In this document: positions 24,564 through 31,884 of the stretch, piece by piece
Numbering within the stretch: the stretch's first letter is position 1
How the letters are laid out: every line of letters begins with the position of its first letter
Position numbers and translations under genes: made by a program
From: SZUA-309 sp965215995
GTDB taxonomy: Bacteria; Pseudomonadota; Gammaproteobacteria; Pseudomonadales; Azotimanducaceae
Reading direction: 5' to 3'
NCBI GenBank assembly: GCA_965215995.1
Contig: OZ244128.1
Location: 3,906,001-3,970,000 of the forward strand
DNA: 64,000 nucleotides
Notes under the pieces: generated by a model
The model's input: the letters and a program-made list of their open reading frames with translations, nothing else
Told to the model about the DNA's origin: nothing
Database searches by the model: none

Positions 24564-24568
24564 CTGCT

Positions 24569-24673
24569 GACGCCTAACGCCGCGATAAGCGGCCGACCGT
24601 GGCCGGCGATTCTTTTGCGTAAGCAAAAGAAGTGACGGGTAGGGAGGTCCGCTTCATCGCCTTGTTAGGCGTC
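24569..24673 (-). repeat. attC site
   Basis: 105 bp, GACGCCTAAC/GTTAGGCGTC ends, with a TTCTTTTGC/GCAAAAGAA central hairpin. By eye, near-identical to the site at 25030. First family. Confidence 0.92.
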
Positions 24674-25010
24674 AGCCGCTTTGCTGAAGTTCCCATATCC
24701 CACCTAGAAACGATATCAACGTGACCATGAACGCAAAGTAGTAGGCGATCTCAACAATCCTAGCCCGCCTCAGGGCCGCGATGCAGCTTACGTCGCTAAT
24801 TCCAACCCAACTGTCAGTCCGTAGTATGAACTTGGATAGTAGAAGCGTCTCCATTGGTCCTTTCTCGAAGTGAGGCCTGTTCAGTTTGAGAGCCCTGTAA
24901 GTGTCAGGATGATGAGCCTCAAGGAGAGATCTAAGACTTCTACGAAGAAGGATCGTATACACCCCTAAAACGATCATAACCACGAGTCCGATTCCAAACA
25001 CTAGGAACAT
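24672..25010 (-). CDS. cassette membrane protein
   Basis: 112 residues from ATG 25010 (a GTG one codon upstream is possible). An N-terminal membrane helix (FGIGLVVMIVLGVYTILL) and a C-terminal one (IAYYFAFMVTLISFLGGI) flank a cytoplasmic loop (RRSLRSLLEAHHPDTYRALKLN). The stop codon overlaps the attC by two bases. Function unknown. Confidence 0.72.
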   Translation of the reverse strand: MFLVFGIGLVVMIVLGVYTILLRRSLRSLLEAHHPDTYRALKLNRPHFEKGPMETLLLSKFILRTDSWVGISDVSCIAALRRARIVEIAYYFAFMVTLISFLGGIWELQQSG

Positions 25011-25029
25011 CACTAACTACCGAGCGGAT

Positions 25030-25134
25030 GACGCCTAACGCCGCGATAAGCGGCCGACCGTGGCCGGCGATTCTTTTGCGTAAGCAAAAGAAGTGACGGG
25101 TAGGGAGGTCCGCTTCATCGCCTTGTTAGGCGTC
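25030..25134 (-). repeat. attC site
   Basis: 105 bp, first family, near-identical by eye to 24569-24673, including the central hairpin. Two near-identical sites around one cassette suggest recent shuffling. Confidence 0.92.
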
Positions 25135-25527
25135 ACGTTCAATTGTTTCTCCCAACAGTTGGATCGCGTCGGCCGCATTTGATAATCCTGCCAACTCTGA
25201 GTTGTTCATGGAATCAGCTTCCGCTGCGTCGAGCAATTCGCTCATACTGGCGCGGATCTGCTGTACCGCCCAGCTGAAGGCTTCCGAATCTTGGATCTCA
25301 ATGAACCTCTCATCCCGATATGACCAGCCTAGGTGGTAATGAGGTTGGTTTCGAAAGCAGTCAAATCTCAGGACTTCCTCCTCTGACCCTAAACGGGGAC
25401 CAAAAACATGAATGGTGAGCCCTTGGTCATCGCCAGCAATTCGATAGACCACTCGAAACTTGAAACGCCCTAGAGCTATGTCGTTCCCGGTTGATGGAGC
25501 TGCTTTCTCGCCTGGGAAGAGTGCCAT
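25126..25527 (-). CDS. cassette-borne conserved hypothetical protein
   Basis: 133 residues from ATG 25527, 7 bases from the attC. Soluble, with a possible ligand-type core (FKFRVVYRIAGDDQGLTIHVFGP, LRFDCFRNQPHYHLGWSY) and a helical C-terminus (SWAVQQIRASMSELLDAAEA). The HYH cluster might bind metal. Resembles uncharacterised DUF proteins; I do not assign a function. Confidence 0.7.
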   Translation of the reverse strand: MALFPGEKAAPSTGNDIALGRFKFRVVYRIAGDDQGLTIHVFGPRLGSEEEVLRFDCFRNQPHYHLGWSYRDERFIEIQDSEAFSWAVQQIRASMSELLDAAEADSMNNSELAGLSNAADAIQLLGETIERDA

Positions 25528-25533
25528 GGGAGT

Positions 25534-25635
25534 GACGCCTAACGCCGTGATAAGCGGCACTTGAAAGGGTGCGACTGGAGCGGCAGCGAAAGAAGCGCGC
25601 TTTCAAGTGTCCGCTTCATCACCTTGTTAGGCGTC
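25534..25635 (-). repeat. attC site (second family)
   Basis: 102 bp with the same GACGCCTAAC/GTTAGGCGTC ends, but a different centre: CACTTGAAAG and CTTTCAAGTG arms form a longer stem. Shared with the 26800 and 27313 sites. Confidence 0.9.
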
Positions 25636-25950
25636 AGCCGCTCAAAGCAGTTCATGGCCGCTCCCTCATCGTCATTTCATCCCGACAATAGCGCTAGCAA
25701 GTCGAAATGAGCAAGGATGGATCTTTCTCGAGGAACGACGGCATCTTGCTGATCTGGATGATGAAGGTCTGGGCCGCTCCCCAGAGAATGATCCTAACCT
25801 CAACACCGTGAACTCCACCGGCCTGGCTATTGGCAGAATCAATGCACGTAACCGGCGTGGGAGCCAGGACAACAATCCTAGATCTCCTCGATCTGAAGAT
25901 ATTCCGACGATTTAGCCGGAAATAGCAGCAACTTGCGCCGATCTCCCTGG
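25626..25950 (-). repeat. ~325-bp cassette segment, copy 1 of 2
   Basis: This segment, starting in the attC end, matches 26148-26472 at roughly four bases in five by eye, with small indels. It carries no convincing gene. Short frames exist on both strands, but the copies differ by an indel that breaks the longest plus-strand frame. In cassette direction it occupies the part just before attC. The adjoining 25951-26052 also shows no gene with a start codon. Confidence 0.75.
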
Positions 25951-26052
25951 AGTCTTTAGGAACGGACTGAAGGCCTGGGGTAAATCGGCTTGGAAAATCG
26001 GATCTACCGATCGTTGGAAAGCAGAATATCTATGAAGAGATTCGAGGACGCT

Positions 26053-26157
26053 GACGCCTAACGCCGCGATAAGCGGCCGACCGTGGCTGGCGGCTTTTCT
26101 GCGCAAGCAGAAAAGATGACAGGTAGGGAGGTCCGCTTCATCGCCTTGTTAGGCGTC
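26053..26157 (-). repeat. attC site
   Basis: 105 bp, first family (CTTTTCTGC/GCAGAAAAG hairpin). It closes the cassette that carries the 26491 gene and copy 2 of the duplicated segment. Confidence 0.9.
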
Positions 26158-26472
26158 AGCCGCTCAGCGCAGTTAATGGTCTTCTCCTCAGGGCCATTTC
26201 ATCCCGACAATGCGCCAGCGAGTCGAAATGAGCAAGGATGGTTTCCCTTCCAGGGACGACTGCCATCTTGCTGATCTGAATGATGAGGATCTACACAGCT
26301 CCCCAGAGAATATTCCAGACCTCGACACCGTGAACTCCACTGGCCTAGCCGTTTGCAGAATCGATGCACGCGACCTGCGTGGGGAGCCAGGATAGCAACC
26401 CCGGATTTCCCTTAGCTGAAGATCTTTCAGAGATTTGGCCGGGAATAGCAGCAACTTGCGCCGATCTCTTTG
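26148..26472 (-). repeat. ~325-bp cassette segment, copy 2 of 2
   Basis: Homologous to 25626-25950. Here it follows the stop of a small membrane-protein gene, so the cassette reads gene - repeat - attC. A 61-codon plus-strand frame (26210-26395) and an 88-codon minus-strand frame exist, but neither is intact in copy 1. No other gene is seen in 26158-26490. Confidence 0.75.
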
Positions 26473-26490
26473 AAGATCCCAATAGAGGTC

Positions 26491-26787
26491 CTAGCTCTCC
26501 ATCTCCTCTCTGTCACGAAATCGCACTACGTAGATGGCATATGACAGTGGTGAGACTAAGATCAGGAACAGCAACCAGAAAGTGTAGTCCCCTGGAGGCT
26601 CTGGTCTGTAGGTTCTCAGATCGTCGATGATAACTCCGAATGGAATGAGACAGCAGAAAAGCAATACGTACAGGGTCACCTGAGAGAGATCGTTACGAGG
26701 TGAGAGAATCGCAAAGGCTGGAACGATGACCAGTAACGCAAAGTATGATCCGAGCGCTAGATAAAGCTTCCGATTGCGTTTGGTCAT
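26491..26787 (-). CDS. cassette membrane protein
   Basis: 98 residues. Three membrane segments (LYLALGSYFALLVIVPAFAIL, VTLYVLLFCCLIPFGVII, TFWLLFLILVSPLSYAIYVV) with a basic N-terminus (MTKRNRK). Function unknown. The start is 13 bases from the attC and no ribosome site is visible. Confidence 0.75.
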   Translation of the reverse strand: MTKRNRKLYLALGSYFALLVIVPAFAILSPRNDLSQVTLYVLLFCCLIPFGVIIDDLRTYRPEPPGDYTFWLLFLILVSPLSYAIYVVRFRDREEMES

Positions 26788-26799
26788 GCCGTCAGTGCT

Positions 26800-26901
26800 G
26801 ACGCCTAACGCCGCGATAAGCGGCGCTTGATTGGAGCTGACTGGAGCGGCAGCGAAAGGAAGCTGCAGTCAAGCGTCCGCTTCATCGCCTTGTTAGGCGT
26901 C
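26800..26901 (-). repeat. attC site (second family)
   Basis: 102 bp, GACGCCTAAC/GTTAGGCGTC ends and a TGGAGCGGCAGCGAAAGGA centre like the sites at 25534 and 27313. Confidence 0.9.
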
Positions 26902-27310
26902 ACTTGTGTTGTCTCCCCTTCCAAAGCCTAGTGAGATTGTGCGCGCCAATCCACACGCAAACTATGGCAACGCTACCAAGATAGCCAGTTCTGATACTGC
27001 CACTTGAAAGGGTGGCTACGTAAGCGAAAACAACTCCCGCGCACAAAAATAGCGATGCTGTAATCGTAAAAGCCAGCTTCGAGAGGCCACGCTCGCGAGT
27101 CCATAGGAGTCGAGCTAGTAGGAAAAAGCCGGCCAGGGAAACCATAAACGGAATAAACCACAGGGCTGGCGGCATCGAATCGCTATCAAGGAAGGTGGCG
27201 AGTGCAAAGGAACCAGATGCACATATGATTCCACCCGCGCCCAAGATACCGATCCACCTCTCCCACTTGGTCGGCTCCCAACGAGTTGCGACTTGGGAAG
27301 ATCTATCCAC
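26900..27310 (-). CDS. cassette membrane protein
   Basis: 136 residues from GTG 27310, which is only 3 bases from the attC; frames starting further up lie in attC sequence. Four hydrophobic segments (WIGILGAGGIICASGSFALATFL, ALWFIPFMVSLAGFFLLARLLW, LAFTITASLFLCAGVVFAYVATL, GYLGSVAIVCVWIGAHNLTRLW). The stop overlaps the next attC. Function unknown. Confidence 0.72.
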   Translation of the reverse strand: MDRSSQVATRWEPTKWERWIGILGAGGIICASGSFALATFLDSDSMPPALWFIPFMVSLAGFFLLARLLWTRERGLSKLAFTITASLFLCAGVVFAYVATLSSGSIRTGYLGSVAIVCVWIGAHNLTRLWKGRQHK

Positions 27311-27312
27311 GT

Positions 27313-27413
27313 GACGCCTAACGCTGTGATAAGCGGCACTTGAAAGGGGCCGACTGGAGCGGTAGCGAAAGGAGGTCGCTTTCAAGTGTCCGCTTCATCA
27401 CCTGTTAGGCGTC
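27313..27413 (-). repeat. attC site (second family)
   Basis: 101 bp with CACTTGAAAG/CTTTCAAGTG stem arms. It is the first complete attC of the array in reading direction. Confidence 0.9.
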
Positions 27414-27508
27414 AGCCGCTGAAAGTAGTCGTCGATTTCCAGTCTCTCCCACAAGTCGGTCATCCCTCCACTATGCTCAAACCCAAGAGGTCGATAGATG
27501 GTTACCAC
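27398..27508 (-). pseudogene. C-terminal remnant of a GNAT-like cassette gene
   Basis: A 36-codon frame reads VVTIYRPLGFEHSGGMTDLWERLEIDDYFQR and ends inside the attC, as intact cassette genes do. TIYRPLGFE matches the final strand motif of GNAT acetyltransferases. An in-frame stop lies just upstream and no acetyl-CoA loop is found. The rest of 27509-27689 has only short frames without starts. Read as a decayed first cassette. Confidence 0.4.
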
Positions 27509-27689
27509 TTCTCAGCCTAAAGACTAGCAATAGAATCTGCGCGCTGCGATGTGGGGACGCCAGCAGTTCCGATACTGGAACAACTTCGCCAATCCAAGGA
27601 AATCGACGCCATCCACCTGATAACAGAAACGAGTCTCAGCAGCCTCTATCAAAGCCTTCCATCTCTCCGCCCGAACAAATATCTCGGCT

Positions 27690-27699
27690 GACGCCTAAC
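27690..27699 (-). other. lone attC/attI core marking the array's right boundary
   Basis: GACGCCTAAC occurs once more without its partner arm. In cassette direction it reads GTTAGGCGTC and joins unrelated sequence (ATTTGGCT) upstream. This is what the junction of an attI site with the first cassette, or a truncated attC, would look like. The remaining bases up to the transporter stop at 27805 contain no gene. Confidence 0.45.
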
Positions 27700-27804
27700 A
27701 GCCAAATCTACGATCTGATGTCGTGATCAATCGCGCCATCGTGTCACATGAATACGTCAACTGACATCCCCATGATTGGCCCATGTATCCGCTACCCTCT
27801 GATA

Positions 27805-29169
27805 CTAAATACTTTCCAGATTCGTCCTATGCGTCTCATCGAGAAGATGAACGGAGATCAACGTCAGAATACAGGCGATCAGAATGTAGATGGAGATACC
27901 CAGCGTGCTCCCGTAGTAGGCGAGGAGCGCGGTCGCGATGATCGGGGCCATTGCGCCACCGAGGATCGCGCCGAACTGATAACCCAGTGATGCTCCTGAA
28001 TAGCGGACGTTCGTACTGAAGAGCTCCGCCAGAAAAGCCGCCTGCGGTCCGTACATCATCCCGACGAACAGTTGTCCGCCACACAGCGAGAGGCAGATCA
28101 AGGCAAAAGATCCTGTGTCAATGAGCGGGAAGATGGCGAACGCCCACACGCCTAACAACGCTGCGCCGAGCATATATATGCCCTTGCGACCTCGTTTGTC
28201 TGAATAGGCGGATGCCAGGAAAAGCGCAGGCAGCTGAAATGCCGAGGAGACGAGTACGGCCAGCAGCATGGTCGATCGTGGCAGGTTCAGACCTTCGGGG
28301 TTGGTGCCGTAGGCGATCACAAAGCTGATCAGAATGTAGAAAGTCACCTGGACGGCCAGAAACGCACCGGCTGCAAGGGCAATCTGTCTCGGATAGGTTG
28401 TCAGGGCCTGAAGTACTGGCGATTGTTGTGCCACTGCGATGGCGGCTGCGTCTTCGTCAGAAAGCTCTGGAGCCGGGGCTGCGGCCTGCCGAGCCTGCAG
28501 CTCTTTGAACGCCGGAGTGTCCTCCAGGCGCAATTGTACGTACAAGCTGAGGCCGATCAGCACCACGCTGCAGACGAACGGAATTCGCCAGCCCCAGGCC
28601 ATGAAGTCCTCAGCGGACGTGGCGGCGGTTACAGCCAGAAATGCGGCGTTTGCCAGGATGAGGCCGACTGGCGCGCCGGCCTGAGCGAACGCGCCGTAGA
28701 AGCCGCGCTGATCAGCGGGAGCGTTTTCTGTCACCAGCAGCATGGCGCCACCCCACTGCCCACCCACCGCGAGGCCCTGAGCGAAGCGAAGTATCATCAG
28801 TAGCAGCGGCGCGGCTGCGCCAATGGCAGCATAAGTCGGCAGCAGCCCGATCAGCGTAGTTGCACCTCCCATGAGCAGGAGCGCGGTGACGAGTGCCTTT
28901 TTCCGCCCGATGCGATCGCCGAAGTGGCCGAACACGATGCCGCCGATCGGGCGGGCGAGGAAGCCGACGGCGAAGGTGCTGAATGATGCGATCAGACTGA
29001 TGAAGTAGGGCATGTCCTCTGAGAAGAACAACGTCGGAAAGACGAGAGCCGCGGCCGTGCCGTACAGAAAGAAGTCGAACCACTCGATGCTGGTGCCGGC
29101 CAGCGAAGTGAGCGCGACTTTGCGCATTGATGCGCCGGATGGACGCGAGAGTGCTCCTGCCTCTGCCAT
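27805..29169 (-). CDS. MFS transporter, metabolite:H+ symporter (MHS) family
   Basis: 454 residues with about 12 membrane segments. MHS signatures: SIEWFDFFLYGTAAALVFPTLFF near the N-terminus, GHFGDRIGRKKAL between helices 2 and 3, and RFAQGLAVGGQWGGAMLLVTENAP. The family (ProP, ShiA, KgtP) imports organic acids, osmolytes or aromatics with protons. An AGGAGGGG site precedes the ATG. It reads toward the cassette array and is the last gene before it. Confidence 0.92.
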   Translation of the reverse strand: MAEAGALSRPSGASMRKVALTSLAGTSIEWFDFFLYGTAAALVFPTLFFSEDMPYFISLIASFSTFAVGFLARPIGGIVFGHFGDRIGRKKALVTALLLMGGATTLIGLLPTYAAIGAAAPLLLMILRFAQGLAVGGQWGGAMLLVTENAPADQRGFYGAFAQAGAPVGLILANAAFLAVTAATSAEDFMAWGWRIPFVCSVVLIGLSLYVQLRLEDTPAFKELQARQAAAPAPELSDEDAAAIAVAQQSPVLQALTTYPRQIALAAGAFLAVQVTFYILISFVIAYGTNPEGLNLPRSTMLLAVLVSSAFQLPALFLASAYSDKRGRKGIYMLGAALLGVWAFAIFPLIDTGSFALICLSLCGGQLFVGMMYGPQAAFLAELFSTNVRYSGASLGYQFGAILGGAMAPIIATALLAYYGSTLGISIYILIACILTLISVHLLDETHRTNLESI

Positions 29170-29209
29170 GAAATCCCCTCCTCATGGGTCTGTTTGGAAG
29201 TATACGGGA

Positions 29210-30124
29210 TCAGCGGAGGTAGCGTTCGGCCAGCTCATCCAATGTTGCAGTGTTCAGCTCGACCTCGAGCCCGATTATCACAAGCCGGCCCCCGCTATCG
29301 CTCGCCGGAGGACTGCCTTGCGGCGTCAGGGTCATCCGTTGTCCTACCTGCTGGTAGAGCAGGCGACGGTCGCCTTGAGCACCGGCAACCTGAAAGAAAC
29401 CTTTACCGCGCAGCACGCCCACAGGTAGAGAAGAGAGAAACGCATCCACGGATTCTGGTGACAGAGGACCTTCCGGCTCGTAGTGCCAGGTGACATATGA
29501 TTCGTGGCCGCTGTGTTCTTCCTCTACTGGTGGCTCGATGTGACCCAATCCGAAGAGCGCCTGCGTCGGTAGTTCTGCGTGGACGGAGCGCACCAGCGGG
29601 GTGCCTGGTGCTGTCTCCCGCAACCAGTTCTCGAGGTCATCCAGCTGCTGCTGCGATACCAGGTCGACCTTGTTCAGCACGATCAGATCGGCACCCCTAA
29701 GTTGCCTGAGCACCGTTTTGTCCACGTACTTATCACGTGCCTTGGTGCGAACGGTCTCGGCATCGGCAAGCACGATGATACCGTCCAGGTTCAAACCAGG
29801 ATGGTGGCCGTACTGGGCGAGAGAAACCACGTCCGCCACACCGCTGGCTTCCACGATGATGCGATCTGGTGCCGGATCTCGCTCCAGCAGATCGGCAATG
29901 GCCTCATCGAAACCCGCGCTCATGCCGCAGCAGATGCAGCCGTTGGTGAGACTGATCTGATCGTCCGTCTGCTCGCTGATCAGCTCCGAATCGATATTGA
30001 TAGCGCCGAAGTCGTTGATGATCAGCGCCAGGCGTTCTCCGTGAGCGTTGTTGAGCAGGTGGTTGACCAGCGTGGTCTTGCCGGCGCCCAGATAGCCGCC
30101 CAGCACCGTGAACGGAATGCCCAT
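29210..30124 (-). CDS. CobW/ZNG-type GTPase (metal chaperone family)
   Basis: 304 residues. Walker A GGYLGAGKTT (9-18), CxCC metal motif at Cys63-Cys65-Cys66 (NGCICCGM), EASGVAD and the guanine motif NKVDLV, followed by the CobW C-terminal domain (about 210-300). These proteins use GTP to deliver a metal, often zinc, to a client. It begins 3 bases after the stop of the YtcJ-like amidohydrolase gene, a metal-dependent enzyme that is a plausible client by context. Confidence 0.9.
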   Translation of the reverse strand: MGIPFTVLGGYLGAGKTTLVNHLLNNAHGERLALIINDFGAINIDSELISEQTDDQISLTNGCICCGMSAGFDEAIADLLERDPAPDRIIVEASGVADVVSLAQYGHHPGLNLDGIIVLADAETVRTKARDKYVDKTVLRQLRGADLIVLNKVDLVSQQQLDDLENWLRETAPGTPLVRSVHAELPTQALFGLGHIEPPVEEEHSGHESYVTWHYEPEGPLSPESVDAFLSSLPVGVLRGKGFFQVAGAQGDRRLLYQQVGQRMTLTPQGSPPASDSGGRLVIIGLEVELNTATLDELAERYLR

Positions 30125-30126
30125 CT

Positions 30127-31794
30127 TCAGACGGTCGGCGCCGGGTAGTGCACACCGCCGAGTACCGTGCCCCAGATCCGGATGTCTTTGATGGACATCG
30201 GCGCGACGGTCAGCGGGTCGTCTTCCAGTATGGCGAAGTCAGCGCGTTTCCCAGCTTCCAGTGAGCCGATCTCGTGGTCCATGTGCAGTTGGTAGGCACC
30301 GGAAATAGTCACCGCACGCAGTGCCTCGTAAGCTGAGATCTTCTCGGTTTCGCCTAGGACGCGCCCCTTTGGGGTCACCCGATTTACGGCACACCACATG
30401 GTGTGCAGGTGCCCGAGTGGCGTCACGTTGGCATCCGAGTGGATGGAGAAGGGCACACCTTCCCGGAGCGCGGATGCGCAGGGTTCCAGTGCGTTAGCAC
30501 GCTCAGGGCCCACGGTCTGCTCGTAGTGCTGATCGCCCCAGTACCAGATGTGGTTGGCAAAAAAGTTCGCGCAGAGCCCGAGCTTGGCCATCTTCCGCAG
30601 TTGCGCCTGGGTAGTGAGCTGGGCATGGGTGATGGTGTGCCGGTGGTCTAACCACGGCACTTCCTTGAGAACGGCTTCGACCGTTTCGATCGCCAGATCC
30701 TGGGTCTTGTTGCCGTTGCAGTGCATGTGCACGTTGATGCCAGCTCGGTGGAAGGGCAGCAGCCAATCCTTGAACTGGTCCGGCACGGTGAGCAGCTGGC
30801 CGTGGTCTTCGCCGGTCAGATAGCCGGGCTCGTTCAGGAGGGCCGACCAACCTTGAATTGAGCCGTCCAGGACAAATTTCACGCCGGGGAAGCGGAGCTT
30901 GTCGGTGGCTTCGTTTTGAAGAGCGAGCATCGTCTGAGCCACCTCTTCAAAACTGGTCGAGTCCCCTGGCAGGGCGGGGATGTTGTACTGGGCGATCCGC
31001 GCCGGAAAGCTCGGATCATTCACCACCTCCTGCCACACGGCCTTTCCGGACCGACGGCTGTCTGGAGCGATGATCAGACTGCCGGCCAGATCGGTGACCG
31101 TGGTGATGCCGTTGTTTCGGGCACTCATCCCGAAATTGCGCAGGGTGTCTGCGCCGTTGTTGCTGCGCATGATGCCGAGATAGCCGCTCTTGCAGAGCGA
31201 CATGGCGGGCGGCTCGCGCAGCTCTCCGTCCAGTTCACCGTTTGCATCCCGCCCCAGACCTTCCACCTGAAGATCAGCCGTCACGTTGTTCTGTTCCAGC
31301 ATGGCGGTGTTTGCCGTTGCCAGGTGGCCGCTGGCGTGCATGAGAAAGATTGGCCGGGTCCGGGAAACCTGGTCCAGGTGGTGGCGTGTCAGCCGTTCCT
31401 GTCCTTCGAAGTAGATGGGATCGAAGCCGCGGCTAAGAATCGGTGCTTCCGGATCGTCCAGACCCGCATCGATCTCCTTCAACCGAGCGATCAGCTCATC
31501 GTAGGATTGAATGCCTTTGGCGATACCACCTTCCGGCAGCGACCTGTCGAAATAGCCGAGGTAGGGGAGAAGGCCGGTGGCTCCCTCCATCACATGCGCG
31601 TGGGCTTCCACGAATCCGGGTGTGATCACGTGATCGGCGAAGGTGTCGTCCAGCTCGTGCGGTCCCCAGGCTGCCACCTCCTCGAGACTGCCGACGCCGA
31701 GTATCTGGCCATCCCGAACCGCGACGTGGGTGCCCTCGGGATTGCCGGGGTTCATTGTGATAATTCGACGGGCTTTGTATATCCGGATACTCAT
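30127..31794 (-). CDS. YtcJ-like amidohydrolase (Amidohydro_3)
   Basis: 555 residues from ATG 31794, behind GAGGAA; the longer frame to 31923 overlaps the divergent gene. HxH is intact in TPGFVEAHAHVMEG. Further family motifs are LMHASGHLATANTAML, GVKFVLDGSIQGWSALL, NVHMHCNGN, HTITHAQLTT and PFSIHSDANVTP. A metal-dependent hydrolase of unknown amide or imide substrate, cytosolic. In an operon with the CobW gene. Confidence 0.9.
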   Translation of the reverse strand: MSIRIYKARRIITMNPGNPEGTHVAVRDGQILGVGSLEEVAAWGPHELDDTFADHVITPGFVEAHAHVMEGATGLLPYLGYFDRSLPEGGIAKGIQSYDELIARLKEIDAGLDDPEAPILSRGFDPIYFEGQERLTRHHLDQVSRTRPIFLMHASGHLATANTAMLEQNNVTADLQVEGLGRDANGELDGELREPPAMSLCKSGYLGIMRSNNGADTLRNFGMSARNNGITTVTDLAGSLIIAPDSRRSGKAVWQEVVNDPSFPARIAQYNIPALPGDSTSFEEVAQTMLALQNEATDKLRFPGVKFVLDGSIQGWSALLNEPGYLTGEDHGQLLTVPDQFKDWLLPFHRAGINVHMHCNGNKTQDLAIETVEAVLKEVPWLDHRHTITHAQLTTQAQLRKMAKLGLCANFFANHIWYWGDQHYEQTVGPERANALEPCASALREGVPFSIHSDANVTPLGHLHTMWCAVNRVTPKGRVLGETEKISAYEALRAVTISGAYQLHMDHEIGSLEAGKRADFAILEDDPLTVAPMSIKDIRIWGTVLGGVHYPAPTV

Positions 31795-31884
31795 GAGGTT
31801 CCTCGTGCGAGCAGCTGATTCGTGGGCGTTCCCATATTCGCTCGGCTTCGCTACCGTATCGAATTCGACTGCAGGGGAGAAGTC

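Larger units (their letters stand above)
22419..27699 (-). mobile_element. integron gene-cassette array without integrase (CALIN), read right to left
   Basis: Eight complete attC sites of 101-105 bp, one degenerate attC and several truncated arms separate small minus-strand genes. Each complete site has GACGCCTAAC and GTTAGGCGTC ends around a foldable centre. In gene direction the sites begin GCCTAACAAGG and end GCGTTAGGC, the standard cassette polarity, and cassette stop codons fall in or just before the first arm. No intI gene is seen within the array or in the flanking DNA. The right boundary is a lone GCCTAAC core at 27690. G+C is visibly lower than in the flanks. Confidence 0.88.

Noticed and set aside
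24569..25134. Regularly spaced near-identical repeats resembling a CRISPR array
   Set aside because: Repeats are about 100 bp with GCCTAAC/GTTAGGC ends and gene-sized spacers, which is attC architecture.
25912..26106. 64-codon minus-strand frame in the gene-poor cassette
   Set aside because: Its only start lies inside attC sequence and no ATG/GTG/TTG follows; not kept as a gene.
26210..26395. 61-codon plus-strand frame in the duplicated segment
   Set aside because: The homologous copy at 25.7 kb shifts frame in the first half, and there is no ribosome site. The possibility is described under the repeat instead.
27414..29209. Search for an integron integrase beside the array
   Set aside because: All frames are either short or belong to the MHS transporter; no tyrosine-recombinase motif was seen.
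29210..30124. cobW in the cobalamin pathway
   Set aside because: No cobalamin genes are nearby; the CxCC GTPase next to a metal-dependent amidohydrolase is better called a general CobW/ZNG-type metal chaperone.
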